Positions 18,541-27,550 of a stretch of 64,000 nt of DNA are shown one piece after another. The notes beneath the pieces are model-generated. The model was not told the DNA's origin, did not search any database, and worked only from the letters and a program-made list of their open reading frames with translations. Every line of letters begins with the position of its first letter. Within the stretch, counting starts at the first letter, position 1. The DNA comes from Pseudomonas sp. GD04091 (GTDB taxonomy: Bacteria > Pseudomonadota > Gammaproteobacteria > Pseudomonadales > Pseudomonadaceae), in assembly GCF_029836165.1 (NCBI RefSeq), contig NZ_JAOEBG010000002.1, positions 1 through 64,000 on the forward strand, read 5' to 3'. The position numbers and the translations under genes were made by a program.

Positions 18541-18636
18541 TGCATGGACCTCGGACCGGTTCGTTGTTCGCACGAAAGCGATTGTACCGCTCCTGTCGCT
18601 ACAAATGCCTGCTTCCTGGGCCTGCACCGCCCCGGA

Positions 18637-19842
18637 CTAACGGGCTCCGACCGCGAACCCCGCCCGCCGTCCGCAGAAGACCAGCAGCCACGCCACGGCG
18701 ATCAGCGCCAGCACCACGCAACCGAACCACTCGACCCCGGCGCCGGTCAGCAACAGCCCACCAATGATGCCACCCAGGGCGATCGCACTGTTCCACACCG
18801 TCACCAGCATCGACTGCGCCACGTCACCGCCCTCGCCCGCCGCATCGGCACAGGCGGTCTGCAACAGCGTCGGCGCGCCGCCGTAGGTCAGCCCCCACAA
18901 CGCCACGCTGGCATGCATCAGCCAGCTCGAGTCCTGAATGCGCGCCAACGCCAGCGTGGCCAGGGCGAAGCCGGCCAGGCACAGCAGGACCAGGGTGCGC
19001 AGGTGGCGGTCGACGCACATCCCGACCAGGAAGATGCCGGTTAGCGAGGCCAGGCCGAAGGTCATCAGCACCTGGCCGACCTCCCCGGCCATGCCGGCCG
19101 CCGCCAGCAACGGCACGATGTAGGTGTAGAGAATGTTGTGGCCGAGAATCCACGCCAGAATCACCAGCAGTACCCGAGCCACGCCTGGCGTGCGCAGCAC
19201 CGCGAGCGCCGCCGGGCGCCTGCCGGCGACCTGGCCGGGAAAATCCGGCACCGCCCGCAGCACCCAACCCGCCAGCGCCAGCGCGGCCAGGGTGACCAGG
19301 ACGAAGGTCGCACGCCAGCCCAGCCAAGCCCCCAGCCAGGTGCCGATGGGCAGGCCCAGCGACAGTGCGATGGGCTGGCCGAGCATGGCCACGGCCATCG
19401 CCTTGCCCTGCTGAGCGGGCGCCACCATGCGCCGTGCGTGCCCGGCGATCAGGCCCCAGGCCAGGCCGGCGGCGGCGCCGGTCAGAAAGCGCAGCAACAG
19501 GGTCAGGGTGTTGTCCGGCGACACCGCCGTCAGGCCGTTGAATACGATGAAACCGCCAATCGCCAGCAGCAATGCGCGGCGCCGCCACCAGCCCTGGGTC
19601 AGGGTGACCAGCGGGATCGCCGTGAGCAGCGAGCCCAGCGCGTAGGCGGTAACCCACTGCCCCGCCATCGCCTGGCTGATGTGCATGCCATCGGCAATCT
19701 GGTCGAGCAGCCCTGCCGGCAGCGTTTCGCTGAGGATGGCGATGAAGCCGGTCAGGGCCAGGGCCAGCAGCCCGCTCAAGGGCAGGCGCGCGGAGTTGGA
19801 AGAGGTCGCGGCGGCGCACGTCGCGGGGGAAGGAGAATTCAT
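18637..19842 (-). CDS. MFS transporter, drug-efflux type
   Basis: Major facilitator superfamily exporter of 401 residues with twelve predicted helices. It resembles the DHA1 / arabinose-efflux-permease group (LRFLTGAAAGLAWGLIAGHARRM, GLPIGTWLGAWLGWRATF). The ATG at 19842 has GGAGG upstream. The TTG one codon earlier is less likely. It is transcribed away from a LysR gene at 19957, which probably controls it. The substrate is unknown. Confidence 0.87.
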   Translation of the reverse strand: MNSPSPATCAAATSSNSARLPLSGLLALALTGFIAILSETLPAGLLDQIADGMHISQAMAGQWVTAYALGSLLTAIPLVTLTQGWWRRRALLLAIGGFIVFNGLTAVSPDNTLTLLLRFLTGAAAGLAWGLIAGHARRMVAPAQQGKAMAVAMLGQPIALSLGLPIGTWLGAWLGWRATFVLVTLAALALAGWVLRAVPDFPGQVAGRRPAALAVLRTPGVARVLLVILAWILGHNILYTYIVPLLAAAGMAGEVGQVLMTFGLASLTGIFLVGMCVDRHLRTLVLLCLAGFALATLALARIQDSSWLMHASVALWGLTYGGAPTLLQTACADAAGEGGDVAQSMLVTVWNSAIALGGIIGGLLLTGAGVEWFGCVVLALIAVAWLLVFCGRRAGFAVGAR

Positions 19843-19956
19843 CAATGCCTCCGGCTATCGGTAGAGGCCGGCATCTTGCGCCGGCGAGGCATTGCGGAAA
19901 AAGACGGGTAGTATTCCACTCACCCAGGACATCAATGTCCGCAATCGGAGTGCAAC

Positions 19957-20868
19957 ATGGATAGCCTGAGCGGTTTCGTGGTCTTCAACCGGGTCGCCGA
20001 GGCCCGCAGCTTCGTCGCCGCCGGACAGTCGCTGGGCATCAGCGCCTCGGCCGTCGGCAAGCGCGTGGCCCGGCTGGAAGGCCGCCTGGGCGTGCGTCTG
20101 TTCCACCGCAGCACGCGCAGCATCACCTTGACGGCGGAAGGCGCGCTGTTTCTCGAGCGCAGCCGGCGCATCCTGGCTGAAATCGAGGCCACCGAGCAGG
20201 CCCTGTCCCAGGCCAGCACCAGCCCGCGCGGGCGCTTGCGGGTCAGCCTGCCGCAGGTGACCGGGCTGGTGATGCCGGCACTGGCGCAGTTCATGGTGCG
20301 TTATCCAGACATCGAACTGGACCTGGACTTCAGCGACCGCATGGTGGACATCGTTGGCGAGGGCTTCGACGTGGTGATGCGCGGCGGCCAACCGCTGGAC
20401 TCGCGCCTGAACGCCAAATTCCTCGGGCACTTCCAGCACCGCCTGGTGGCGTCTCCCGAGTACCTGCGCGAACAGGGCACGCCTCAGCACCCGCGCGAGC
20501 TGGCCAGGCATCGGTGCCTGCACTACCGCTTCCCCAGCACCGGCAAGCTGGAAACCTGGCCATTGCGCCGCGAACACCCCGAACAGGATTACGCCATCCC
20601 CATCTCGATGGTCTGCAACCATGTCGAGACACGGATCTGCTTCGCCCTCAATCACTGTGGCATCACCTGCCTGCCGGACTTCAGCGTGCGCAAGGAGCTG
20701 GCCAGTGGCAACCTGGTGAGCGTGCTCGACAGTTTCATGGAGCGCCGCGGCAGTTTCTACCTGCTGTGGCCGTCCGGCCGCCAGGTCCCGCCGAAGTTGC
20801 GGGTGTTCATCGATTTCATGCTCGAGCGGGTCCTGCCGGCCAGCGACATCAGCCGTACAGGTAGCTGA
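19957..20868 (+). CDS. LysR-family regulator (CrgA-like), divergent from MFS gene
   Basis: LysR-type regulator of 303 residues. The helix-turn-helix (FNRVAEARSFVAAGQSLGISASAVGKRVARLE) and the following SPRGRLRVSLPQVTG / YPDIELDLDFSDRMVDIVGEGFDVVMRGG segments are typical of the CrgA-like group that often controls neighbouring efflux or oxidoreductase genes. It diverges from the MFS gene. Its 3-prime end overlaps the convergent LysR gene by 20 bases. Confidence 0.88.
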   Translation: MDSLSGFVVFNRVAEARSFVAAGQSLGISASAVGKRVARLEGRLGVRLFHRSTRSITLTAEGALFLERSRRILAEIEATEQALSQASTSPRGRLRVSLPQVTGLVMPALAQFMVRYPDIELDLDFSDRMVDIVGEGFDVVMRGGQPLDSRLNAKFLGHFQHRLVASPEYLREQGTPQHPRELARHRCLHYRFPSTGKLETWPLRREHPEQDYAIPISMVCNHVETRICFALNHCGITCLPDFSVRKELASGNLVSVLDSFMERRGSFYLLWPSGRQVPPKLRVFIDFMLERVLPASDISRTGS

Positions 20869-21769
20869 TGTCCTTGTGCGCCAATGGAGGGACCTGCGCC
20901 AGCAGGTACTCGCGCAGCTTGTGCATCTGGTGCGCCTTGGGGCTGGCCTTGAGCCAGGTCATGTAGTAGCCGTCGCCGGTGGCCACGGCCTGCGGGAACG
21001 GCGTGACCAGGTTGCCGGCCGCCAGGTCGGCGCTGGCCAGCACCAGGTCGACCACCGAGATTCCCAGGCCTTGCTGGGCCGCCGAAATGCCCTGGTCGAG
21101 GGTATCGAACACCTGGCCCTGATCGATGCTGACGTCCAGCGCGTCCATTCGCGCCAGCCAGCGCCGCCAGTCGCGCCGGTCCGGCGAGGGGTGCAGGAAC
21201 TCGCAGCGCCGCAGCACCGAGAGATCCGGCGTCGGCGTGTCGAGATAGGTGGGGTGACATACCGGGATCAGCCATTCGTCGAACAGCTTGAGGCTCTCGA
21301 CCTCTGCCGGGAAACGCCCGTTACCCAGCAGAATCGCGCAGTCGTAGGGCTCGGAGTAGAAATCCACCGAATCGATGTCCATCCACACGCTCGACAACTG
21401 CACAGAGCAGCTGTTGTCGACCTTCTTGAAGCCGTCCAGCGCCCTGAGCAGCCAACGCACGGTCAGCGTGGACGGTGCCTTGAGGCGCACACCATAGCGA
21501 TCCTGGCGCAGCAGGGCGCAGGCGTTCTCGATGATCTTGAAACCGACCTTGAGCTCCTGGGCCAGCAGCCGGCCATGTTCGGTCAGGCGCAGCTTGGGGC
21601 CACGACGCTCGAACAGATCACAGCCGAACAGCGCTTCGAGGGTCTTGATGTGATGGCTGACCGCGCCCTGGGTGAGCGCCAGCTCCTGGGCCGCGCGGGT
21701 AAAGGAGCCGTAGCGCGAAGCCACTTCGAAGGCACGCAGGGCGTGCAAGGCTTGAATCCGTTCCGACAT
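20849..21769 (-). CDS. LysR-family regulator (GcvA-like)
   Basis: LysR-type regulator of 306 residues of the GcvA-like group: an N-terminal LHALRAFEVASRYGSFTRAAQELALTQGAVSHHIKTLE followed by an effector domain. It is transcribed away from the gntA-like operon at 21941, making it the likely regulator of that operon. It ends inside the convergent LysR gene (20-base overlap), which is compact but harmless to either product. Confidence 0.88.
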   Translation of the reverse strand: MSERIQALHALRAFEVASRYGSFTRAAQELALTQGAVSHHIKTLEALFGCDLFERRGPKLRLTEHGRLLAQELKVGFKIIENACALLRQDRYGVRLKAPSTLTVRWLLRALDGFKKVDNSCSVQLSSVWMDIDSVDFYSEPYDCAILLGNGRFPAEVESLKLFDEWLIPVCHPTYLDTPTPDLSVLRRCEFLHPSPDRRDWRRWLARMDALDVSIDQGQVFDTLDQGISAAQQGLGISVVDLVLASADLAAGNLVTPFPQAVATGDGYYMTWLKASPKAHQMHKLREYLLAQVPPLAHKDISYLYG

Positions 21770-21853
21770 GGGGCCTTCCAGAGCATGAGCGAAGCTAATA
21801 GTAGGTCATAGTTCCAGGCGTTTTACAACGTGACGACCTTCTCGGAAAATGCC

Positions 21854-21870
21854 GGTAAATAACAATTACC
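21854..21870. promoter_or_regulatory. Possible LysR operator between LysR gene and gntA-like operon
   Basis: GGTAA and TTACC lie inverted around ATAACAA in an AT-rich part of the 171-base divergent gap. The size and symmetry fit a LysR-type binding site. Binding by the adjacent regulator is inferred. Confidence 0.35.
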
Positions 21871-21940
21871 TATAGCCAAACCGCGTGGATATGACAGAAA
21901 AGTTCATTTAACGCTGCATTCGGATATACCTGGGGAAATC

Positions 21941-22717
21941 ATGTTTACGGGTTATGGAAACTGCTACCGCCTGGATGCGCTGGAGCTGGCCGATGAACAT
22001 GTCCAGAACAAACATCACTGGACGCACAAGACCATAGAACACTTCAAGGAAACGCTGGCCAACCCCGACTTTCCCTGCCTCTTCGGGCGCAAGGCGGTCA
22101 TCGCGCGCACCTGCCACATCGTCTTCGCCCAGGCCGCCCGGCTGGCGGACGACATGGCCCAGGGGCTGGCCGAGTACATCCGCACCATCGAGCCGATCCC
22201 GCTCAAGCAGCGCATCGGCAATCCGCTGCTGGTCTTCCTCGAGACCTCGCCGGACACCTCGCTCATGGAGCAACAGGCCCTGGCCTGGAACGTGCTGCGC
22301 CAGGTCCATGTCCGCGACCCGCAGCCCTGGCCGGCGCAAGTGCCCCAGGATCCGCATGACGCTCGCTGGTCGTTCTGTTTTGCCGGCATGCCCCTGTTCA
22401 TCAACATGAACTTTCCGGCCCATCGACAGATGAAAAGCCGCAACCTGGGCAAGCATATCGCCTTCGTCATCAATCCTCGCGAAAGCTTCGACGAAGTGGC
22501 CAGCGCCACCACCGAAAGCGGTCAGCGCATTCGCGCACGCATCCGCGAGCGGGTGCACCACTACAACGACGGCGTGATGCCCGACTCGCTTGGCTTCTTC
22601 GGCCAGGACGACAACTTCGAGTGGAAACAGTACCAACTGCAGGAGCCTGGCTCGCTCAACCCGGCGCGCTGCCCGTTCCATGCCCATGCAACACCCGAAT
22701 CACTGATCGAGAACTGA
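21941..22717 (+). CDS. YqcI/YcgG family haem-dependent N-hydroxylase homologue (GntA-like)
   Basis: Protein of 258 residues of the YqcI/YcgG family, whose studied members (GntA, DcsA, AglA, RohS) are haem-dependent oxygenases that hydroxylate guanidine or amine nitrogens. Family marks: FPCLFGRKA near residue 45, FAGMPLFINMNFPAHRQMKSRNLG, FVINPRESFD and a C-terminal ARCPFH. The ATG at 21941 fits. It is first in an apparent three-gene operon with a LysE exporter (2-base gap) and an SGNH-like protein (25-base gap), and diverges from a LysR gene. The likely role is making a small N-hydroxylated metabolite that is then exported. The substrate is unknown. Confidence 0.8.
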   Translation: MFTGYGNCYRLDALELADEHVQNKHHWTHKTIEHFKETLANPDFPCLFGRKAVIARTCHIVFAQAARLADDMAQGLAEYIRTIEPIPLKQRIGNPLLVFLETSPDTSLMEQQALAWNVLRQVHVRDPQPWPAQVPQDPHDARWSFCFAGMPLFINMNFPAHRQMKSRNLGKHIAFVINPRESFDEVASATTESGQRIRARIRERVHHYNDGVMPDSLGFFGQDDNFEWKQYQLQEPGSLNPARCPFHAHATPESLIEN

Positions 22718-22719
22718 AT

Positions 22720-23355
22720 GTGAATACCGCACTGACCGCTACCTACGCCCTCACCGTCCTGCTGCTGATCGCCACGCCCGGCCCGGTGGTGGCACTGATC
22801 GTCAACACCGCCGCCGCCTCGGGCTCGCGCAAGGCCCTGTTCACCGCCGTCGGGACCAATTGGGCCTCGCTGGTGCTGATCGGGGCCGCCGCCTGGATCA
22901 TCATGACCAGCGCGGCAATCGACAAGGCCTGGCTCAACGGCATGAGCCTGCTGGGCTGCCTGTTCATCGGCTACATTGCCCTGGGTACCCTGCGCGACGT
23001 GCTGCAGGCGCCGGCCGACAGCGCGCCGGCACAGGCCCAAACCACCGTGCCGGCAGGCCGCGGCGGCCTGCTGCAAGGCTTCATGGTCGGCATTTCCAAC
23101 CCCAAGGACATCATTTTCTTCATCGCCTTCTTCCCACAGTTCATCCAGATCACCGAATCGTTCGGCAAGAGCATGATGGTGCTGTCGCTGCTGTGGATCG
23201 CCATCGATTTCGCCGTGCTCAGCCTGTACATCTTCGCCATCGGCAGGATCGCCTCGCCGCGCGCCAACCGCCTGATCAGCCTGGCCTCGGGTGTCGCACT
23301 GCTGCTGATCGCCGCCGTCGGCCTGGCCTACAACCTCAAGGAGCTGGCCGCCTGA
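22720..23355 (+). CDS. LysE-family exporter
   Basis: Inner-membrane exporter of 211 residues of the LysE/RhtB superfamily, with about six helices. ATPGPVVALIVNTAAASGSRKALFTAVGTNWASL is the classic N-terminal signature. The GTG at 22720, two bases after the upstream stop, gives the normal family start, and translation is probably coupled. The family exports amino acids and derivatives. Here the context suggests it removes the product of the upstream N-hydroxylase homologue. Confidence 0.88.
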   Translation: MNTALTATYALTVLLLIATPGPVVALIVNTAAASGSRKALFTAVGTNWASLVLIGAAAWIIMTSAAIDKAWLNGMSLLGCLFIGYIALGTLRDVLQAPADSAPAQAQTTVPAGRGGLLQGFMVGISNPKDIIFFIAFFPQFIQITESFGKSMMVLSLLWIAIDFAVLSLYIFAIGRIASPRANRLISLASGVALLLIAAVGLAYNLKELAA

Positions 23356-23380
23356 GCCCGCCCTGCCCGAAGGAGCGCCC

Positions 23381-24481
23381 ATGACCTCGATCAACACCTC
23401 ACCTGCCGGCGCCATGGACGCTCCCGCCCCCCTGCCGACGGACTACCAGCACTTCCTGCAGCTGGGCAGCCGTCGGGCACCGCATACCCTGTACATTCAC
23501 GAGCGCGGCTATCGCTCCGGCACCATCAACACCGATGCCCTGGGCATGCGCTACAGCCATTGCGCCGGCAAGCGCTTCTCGCTGGCCGAGCGCGGTGGCA
23601 AGGCGCGCGTCAACCTGCTGGTGGGCGGCTCCACCGCCATGGGCATCGGTGCAAGTTCCGACGAACATACCGTGGCTTCGTACCTGTCGATGCTGACCGG
23701 GGAGATCTGGCTCAGCCTGGCCGGTTGCGGGTTGAACGCGACGCAGGAACTGCTGATGTTCCTCACTCACCAGCACCGTGTCGGCCAGATCGGCCATGTC
23801 GTGGTGCTCAGCGGCCTGAACACCCTGGCCCAGGAAGCGCTCGCCGAAATGCTCGCGGGTGCCCAGGACCCTCATCACGCTCAGGCGTACCAGGCCTTTC
23901 TCAACCGCTTCAACGAAGGGGTGCAGCCGCCTGCGATACCACGCAGCGAGTCCTTTCTGCAACGCCTCGGCCAGGCCTTCGCGCCGCGTCGAACCGCGCA
24001 GTGGCCGCAGATCGAAGCACTGTCGAGCCCAGACAAGCGCCTGATTCGCGCCGCCGACTGCATCGGTCGCACCCTGCGTCAGTGGGACCGTCTGCTGGCC
24101 GGCGGCCACACTACCCTCACCTTCATCCTCCAGCCCCTGCTGCCGTGGTGCCGGGAAAGCCTGCCCAGCGCCGAACAAGCCATGCTGGAACGACTGCGCC
24201 GCCAGCCGACCCACTTCGACCGCCTGCTCGACAGCACCTTCGACAGCCAACTGCACATGGCCTTCTTCCGCCGAATCAAGAGCCAGGCCGACCCCGTACC
24301 TTGCTACGACATGAACTGCATGCTCGGCAGCTCGCCGGTGTTCACCGAGAACCTGTTCGTCGATCGCCTGCACTTCAACGACCTGGGCAACAACGCCCTG
24401 GCCAAGGTGATCACCGCCAAGCTCGGCCTGGCCCAGGAAAAACACGCCCTGCGCAAGGTCGCGCCGATCAAGCTGGTCTGA
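23381..24481 (+). CDS. SGNH-hydrolase-like protein of the gntA-like operon
   Basis: Protein of 366 residues without a signal peptide or clear membrane segment. Scattered SGNH-type blocks are visible: LLVGGSTAMGIGAS with Ser84, AGCGLNATQ, VVLSGLN, and near the C-terminus DRLHFNDLGNNALA giving Asp328 and His331. These are the places of the nucleophile, oxyanion residues and Asp/His of an SGNH esterase or acyltransferase. AAGGAG precedes the ATG. It is third in the operon with the GntA-like and LysE genes, so it may modify or transfer the product. I do not recognise a specific characterised homologue. Confidence 0.65.
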   Translation: MTSINTSPAGAMDAPAPLPTDYQHFLQLGSRRAPHTLYIHERGYRSGTINTDALGMRYSHCAGKRFSLAERGGKARVNLLVGGSTAMGIGASSDEHTVASYLSMLTGEIWLSLAGCGLNATQELLMFLTHQHRVGQIGHVVVLSGLNTLAQEALAEMLAGAQDPHHAQAYQAFLNRFNEGVQPPAIPRSESFLQRLGQAFAPRRTAQWPQIEALSSPDKRLIRAADCIGRTLRQWDRLLAGGHTTLTFILQPLLPWCRESLPSAEQAMLERLRRQPTHFDRLLDSTFDSQLHMAFFRRIKSQADPVPCYDMNCMLGSSPVFTENLFVDRLHFNDLGNNALAKVITAKLGLAQEKHALRKVAPIKLV

Positions 24482-24573
24482 TAGTGCCTTGCCGGGCTTT
24501 CGGCGAGCGGCCTTGGCTGGCTAGAATACGCCGTCGTCGCTCCTGATTCGCCTGAGGCACACGCGTACCCGTC

Positions 24574-25314
24574 ATGACCTACCCAGCCGCCCCACAGCCT
24601 GTGACCTTGCGTCAGGTTCGCCGCGTCCGCGCGCGCCGAGCCGTATTCCTGCCCCTGCTGCTGGCGACGGCCAGCGCGCAGGCGCTGGAGGTGAGCATCG
24701 ACCCTCATGCCGACCTGCTCTACCGCCAGGCCCTGCCCCTGCTGGAGCAGGCTGACAATCAGGATGCCAGTGCCAGCCCCCTGCGCACCGCCAGCGGCGA
24801 CCCCGAACTGAGCCGCCAGGGCCAGGCGCTGGCCCATACCCTGCCCACGGCGGTGGCGCTGCTGAAGAAGTCCGTCGCCCTCGGCCACCCGGTGGCCCAG
24901 TACCGTCTGGCCCTGTACTACACCACCTACCTGCCGGCCGGCCAGATCGCCGAGGCCGCCTGCCCACTGCTGGAAGCCAGCCTCAGGCAAGGTTTCGCCC
25001 CGCCCGCCCTGGCCATTGCCCACTGGTGCCAACCGTACAATGCCAGCCCTGGCTACCGCGAAGCGCTGGAAGCGGTGCCCAGCATGGCCACCCTGTACGC
25101 ACCGTACTACCCGCAGCCAGCGACCCGGCTGGCCTGCAATCGCACTCGACCGCAAGGGCTGCAGATGCAATGGGGCCGTCAGCGCGACTATCAGGCCGAG
25201 ATCTACCGCCTGCTCGCCGAGATCGATCCGCAGCAGCGCCAGGCCTACCTGCACAAGGCAGTGGACATCAATGGCTGTGCGGCGGCGCAGCAACGCCTGA
25301 CCAGCAACCGCTGA
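24574..25314 (+). CDS. Sel1-like repeat protein, probably exported
   Basis: Protein of 246 residues. The N-terminus is basic then hydrophobic (RRAVFLPLLLATASAQALE), fitting a long signal peptide. The mature part has alpha-helical Sel1/TPR-like segments, for example TAVALLKKSVALGHPVAQYRLALYY, and ends with KAVDINGCAAAQQRL. Cysteines in ACPLLEASL, AHWCQP, LACNRT and NGCAAA could form disulfides. The start is uncertain: ATG at 24574 lacks a close Shine-Dalgarno and a GTG at 24601 is possible. The function is unknown. Confidence 0.6.
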   Translation: MTYPAAPQPVTLRQVRRVRARRAVFLPLLLATASAQALEVSIDPHADLLYRQALPLLEQADNQDASASPLRTASGDPELSRQGQALAHTLPTAVALLKKSVALGHPVAQYRLALYYTTYLPAGQIAEAACPLLEASLRQGFAPPALAIAHWCQPYNASPGYREALEAVPSMATLYAPYYPQPATRLACNRTRPQGLQMQWGRQRDYQAEIYRLLAEIDPQQRQAYLHKAVDINGCAAAQQRLTSNR

Positions 25315-25442
25315 GCGCCGCTACAGACCGATACATAACCCCCCTCACCGCGACACACGGCAGATACCCGACCCCCGCACACTCCCGGCCACCCCAGCGC
25401 GACGGCACCCCGCCATCGCCCTGAACTCCGGGAGCCCCGCCC

Positions 25443-26066
25443 ATGAAAGCCCTGCCCTTGCCCTCCGGCTGGAGGTTGTTCGCTGCCCTCGCGGCCCTGA
25501 CCCTGGCGATGAGCGCTCTCGTGCTGCTCAGCCAGCCGCTGGGGCCGGACGGTCTGCGCAGCGCCATCCGCGCCACCGCCCGCAGCTCGTTCGCGTTGTT
25601 TCTGCTGACCTTCCTCGCCTCGGCCCTGGCCATCCTGCTGCCGAGCACCGCCAGCCGCCAGTTGCTGCGTGAGCGCCGCTACCTGGGCCTGGCATTCGCC
25701 TTCTCGCACACGGTCCACGGGGTGTTGATCTACCTCTACGCCAAGGCCTTCCCGGAACTGTTCTGGGCCGGTCGGACGGCCGTGGCGAACATACCGGGCT
25801 CGGTAGGCTACCTGTTCATCGCGCTGCTGGCCCTCACCTCGTTCAAGGCACCGATGCGCCTGCTCGGACCGCGGCGATGGAAGGGCCTGCACAGTACCGG
25901 CACCTGGGTGCTGGCGGCAGTGTTCTGCCTGTCGTTCTACAAGCGCATTCCCCTGGGCGGCTGGTATCCCCTGGCCTTTGCCCTGATGTTCGCCGCCATC
26001 GCCCTGAAACTCATCGCCAAGCAATCCCAGCGCCTGCGCCGGGTCGCCCCGGCGCTGTCGCACTGA
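25443..26066 (+). CDS. Ferric-reductase-like membrane protein
   Basis: Inner-membrane protein of 207 residues with about six hydrophobic helices. The pattern [33 protein letters not shown] and [20 protein letters not shown] matches the ferric-reductase-like transmembrane (cytochrome b / MsrQ-like) domain, with histidines in SHTVHG and LHSTG as candidate haem ligands. No NAD/FAD domain is present, so it may relay electrons from the membrane quinone pool. It is followed after 17 bases by a DoxX gene, so the two are probably co-transcribed. Confidence 0.7.
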   Translation: MKALPLPSGWRLFAALAALTLAMSALVLLSQPLGPDGLRSAIRATARSSFALFLLTFLASALAILLPSTASRQLLRERRYLGLAFAFSHTVHGVLIYLYAKAFPELFWAGRTAVANIPGSVGYLFIALLALTSFKAPMRLLGPRRWKGLHSTGTWVLAAVFCLSFYKRIPLGGWYPLAFALMFAAIALKLIAKQSQRLRRVAPALSH

Positions 26067-26083
26067 ACATCTGGAGACCGATC

Positions 26084-26575
26084 ATGCCAACCCTCCTCCT
26101 GACTCGCCCCTTCGCCGCCCTCGACCGCGTCGGCAGCTGGGGCGCCGACCTGCCGCTGCGCCTGTTCCTGGCCTGGGAATTCTTCGAATCGGGCCTGGAA
26201 AAGTTCAACGGCAGCAACTGGTTCGCCGACCTGCAGGCGAGCTTCCCGTTTCCCTTCGACCTGTTGCCGGCGGGCCTGAACTGGCAGCTGTCGATGTGGG
26301 CCGAGCTGATCTGTCCGCTGCTTCTGCTGCTCGGACTGGGCACACGCCTGGCTTCGGCGGTGCTGATGGTGGTGACCGTGGTGGCGATTGCCGCGGTGCA
26401 CTGGCCGGGCGCATGGTCGAGCCTGGCCGACCTGGCCCGCGGCTATGCGATCACCGATCAGGGGTACGGCAACTACAAGCTGCCGCTGATCTACCTGGTG
26501 GCGCTGTCGCCATTGCTGCTCAAGGGCGCCGGACGCCTGAGCCTGGATGGCTGGCTCAGGCGCCGCTGCCGCTAG
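26084..26575 (+). CDS. DoxX-family membrane protein
   Basis: Inner-membrane protein of 163 residues with four helices, DoxX family ([72 protein letters not shown]). DoxX proteins often appear in redox-stress loci, and a subgroup (HvfX/BufD type) accompanies copper-RiPP clusters. Here it follows a ferric-reductase-like gene and is about 15 kb from the HvfABC-like cluster of this window. A link to it is speculative. The ATG at 26084 gives the family-like start. Confidence 0.8.
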   Translation: MPTLLLTRPFAALDRVGSWGADLPLRLFLAWEFFESGLEKFNGSNWFADLQASFPFPFDLLPAGLNWQLSMWAELICPLLLLLGLGTRLASAVLMVVTVVAIAAVHWPGAWSSLADLARGYAITDQGYGNYKLPLIYLVALSPLLLKGAGRLSLDGWLRRRCR

Positions 26576-26637
26576 ACGCTTGCCAGCGCTGGGGCCGGGC
26601 CGGACAATGCCCCCACCTGCTCGCCCCGGAGCCTTTC

Positions 26638-27501
26638 GTGTCTCTCAAAGCCCTGCGCACCCTGGTGACCATCGCCCGCCACGGCACCTTCGCCCGTGCC
26701 GCCGACCTGCTCAGCCTGACGCCTTCGGCGGTCAGCCTGCACATCAAGCTGCTCGAAGACGAACTGCAGGTCATCCTGTTCGACCGCAGCCGTCGCCAGG
26801 TGATGCTGACCGAAGCCGGCCAGCTCGCGGTGGCCCGCGCCGAAGCCATCCTGGCCGCCTACGACGAACTGGCCGATACCCTGGCCAGCGCGCCAAGCCT
26901 GCGCGGCCGCCTGCGTATCGGCGCCATACACACGGTTCTGGCCCGGCGCCTGCCCCAGGCGCTGGTGTGGATCAAGGCGCACCACCCGCTGCTGCACATC
27001 AGCGTGGTCTCGGGCATGTCGGCCGAGCTTGCCCGGCGTGTCGAGGACGGCGAGCTGGATGCCGCCATCACCACCGAACCCGTCAGCCCGTACCCACAGT
27101 GCCTGCAGTTCGTACCGCTGTTCGAGGACCGCTTCTGGGCCATCGCCAGCCCGGAACTGGCGGGTCAGGGCCTGCCACAGCTGCTCGCCAGCCAGCCGTT
27201 CCTGCGCTTCGACAAGCGCGCCTGGGCCGGCCGGCAGATCGAACAGGAGCTGCGCCGCCAGCGCCTGCAGGTCAGCGAGCAGATGGAGCTGGACAGCCAG
27301 GAGGCCCTGGCCCGCATGGCGGCCATGGGGCTGGGCGTGGCGATCATTCCCATGAGCGATGACGACCTCGCACGCCTGCCCCCGGCCACCGTGCTGCCCT
27401 TCGGCGAACCACAGCTGACCCGGCGCATGGTGCTGCTCGAACATGAAAAGAGCCAGCGCCGGCATCTGAGCGCGGTGCTCAAGACCGCGCTGGAGGCGTG
27501 A
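26638..27501 (+). CDS. LysR-family regulator after DoxX gene
   Basis: LysR-type regulator of 287 residues. It starts at a GTG (26638) with GGAG about 7 bases upstream, so that the protein begins SLKALRTLVTIARHGTFARAADLLSLTPSAVSLHIKLLE, the usual helix-turn-helix N-terminus. The effector domain has the typical GELDAAITTEPV segment. It is co-directional with the ferric-reductase/DoxX pair, 62 bases after it. The target is not obvious. Confidence 0.85.
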   Translation: MSLKALRTLVTIARHGTFARAADLLSLTPSAVSLHIKLLEDELQVILFDRSRRQVMLTEAGQLAVARAEAILAAYDELADTLASAPSLRGRLRIGAIHTVLARRLPQALVWIKAHHPLLHISVVSGMSAELARRVEDGELDAAITTEPVSPYPQCLQFVPLFEDRFWAIASPELAGQGLPQLLASQPFLRFDKRAWAGRQIEQELRRQRLQVSEQMELDSQEALARMAAMGLGVAIIPMSDDDLARLPPATVLPFGEPQLTRRMVLLEHEKSQRRHLSAVLKTALEA

Positions 27502-27550
27502 CCGCGCCACGCATGGTTAAATAGCGCCTTTTCCGCCAAGGCCCTCGCCC

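Noticed and set aside
18541..18636. LexA/SOS box upstream of polB
   Set aside because: Looked for CTGT-N8-ACAG symmetry; CTGT occurs but no matching half-site at the right distance.
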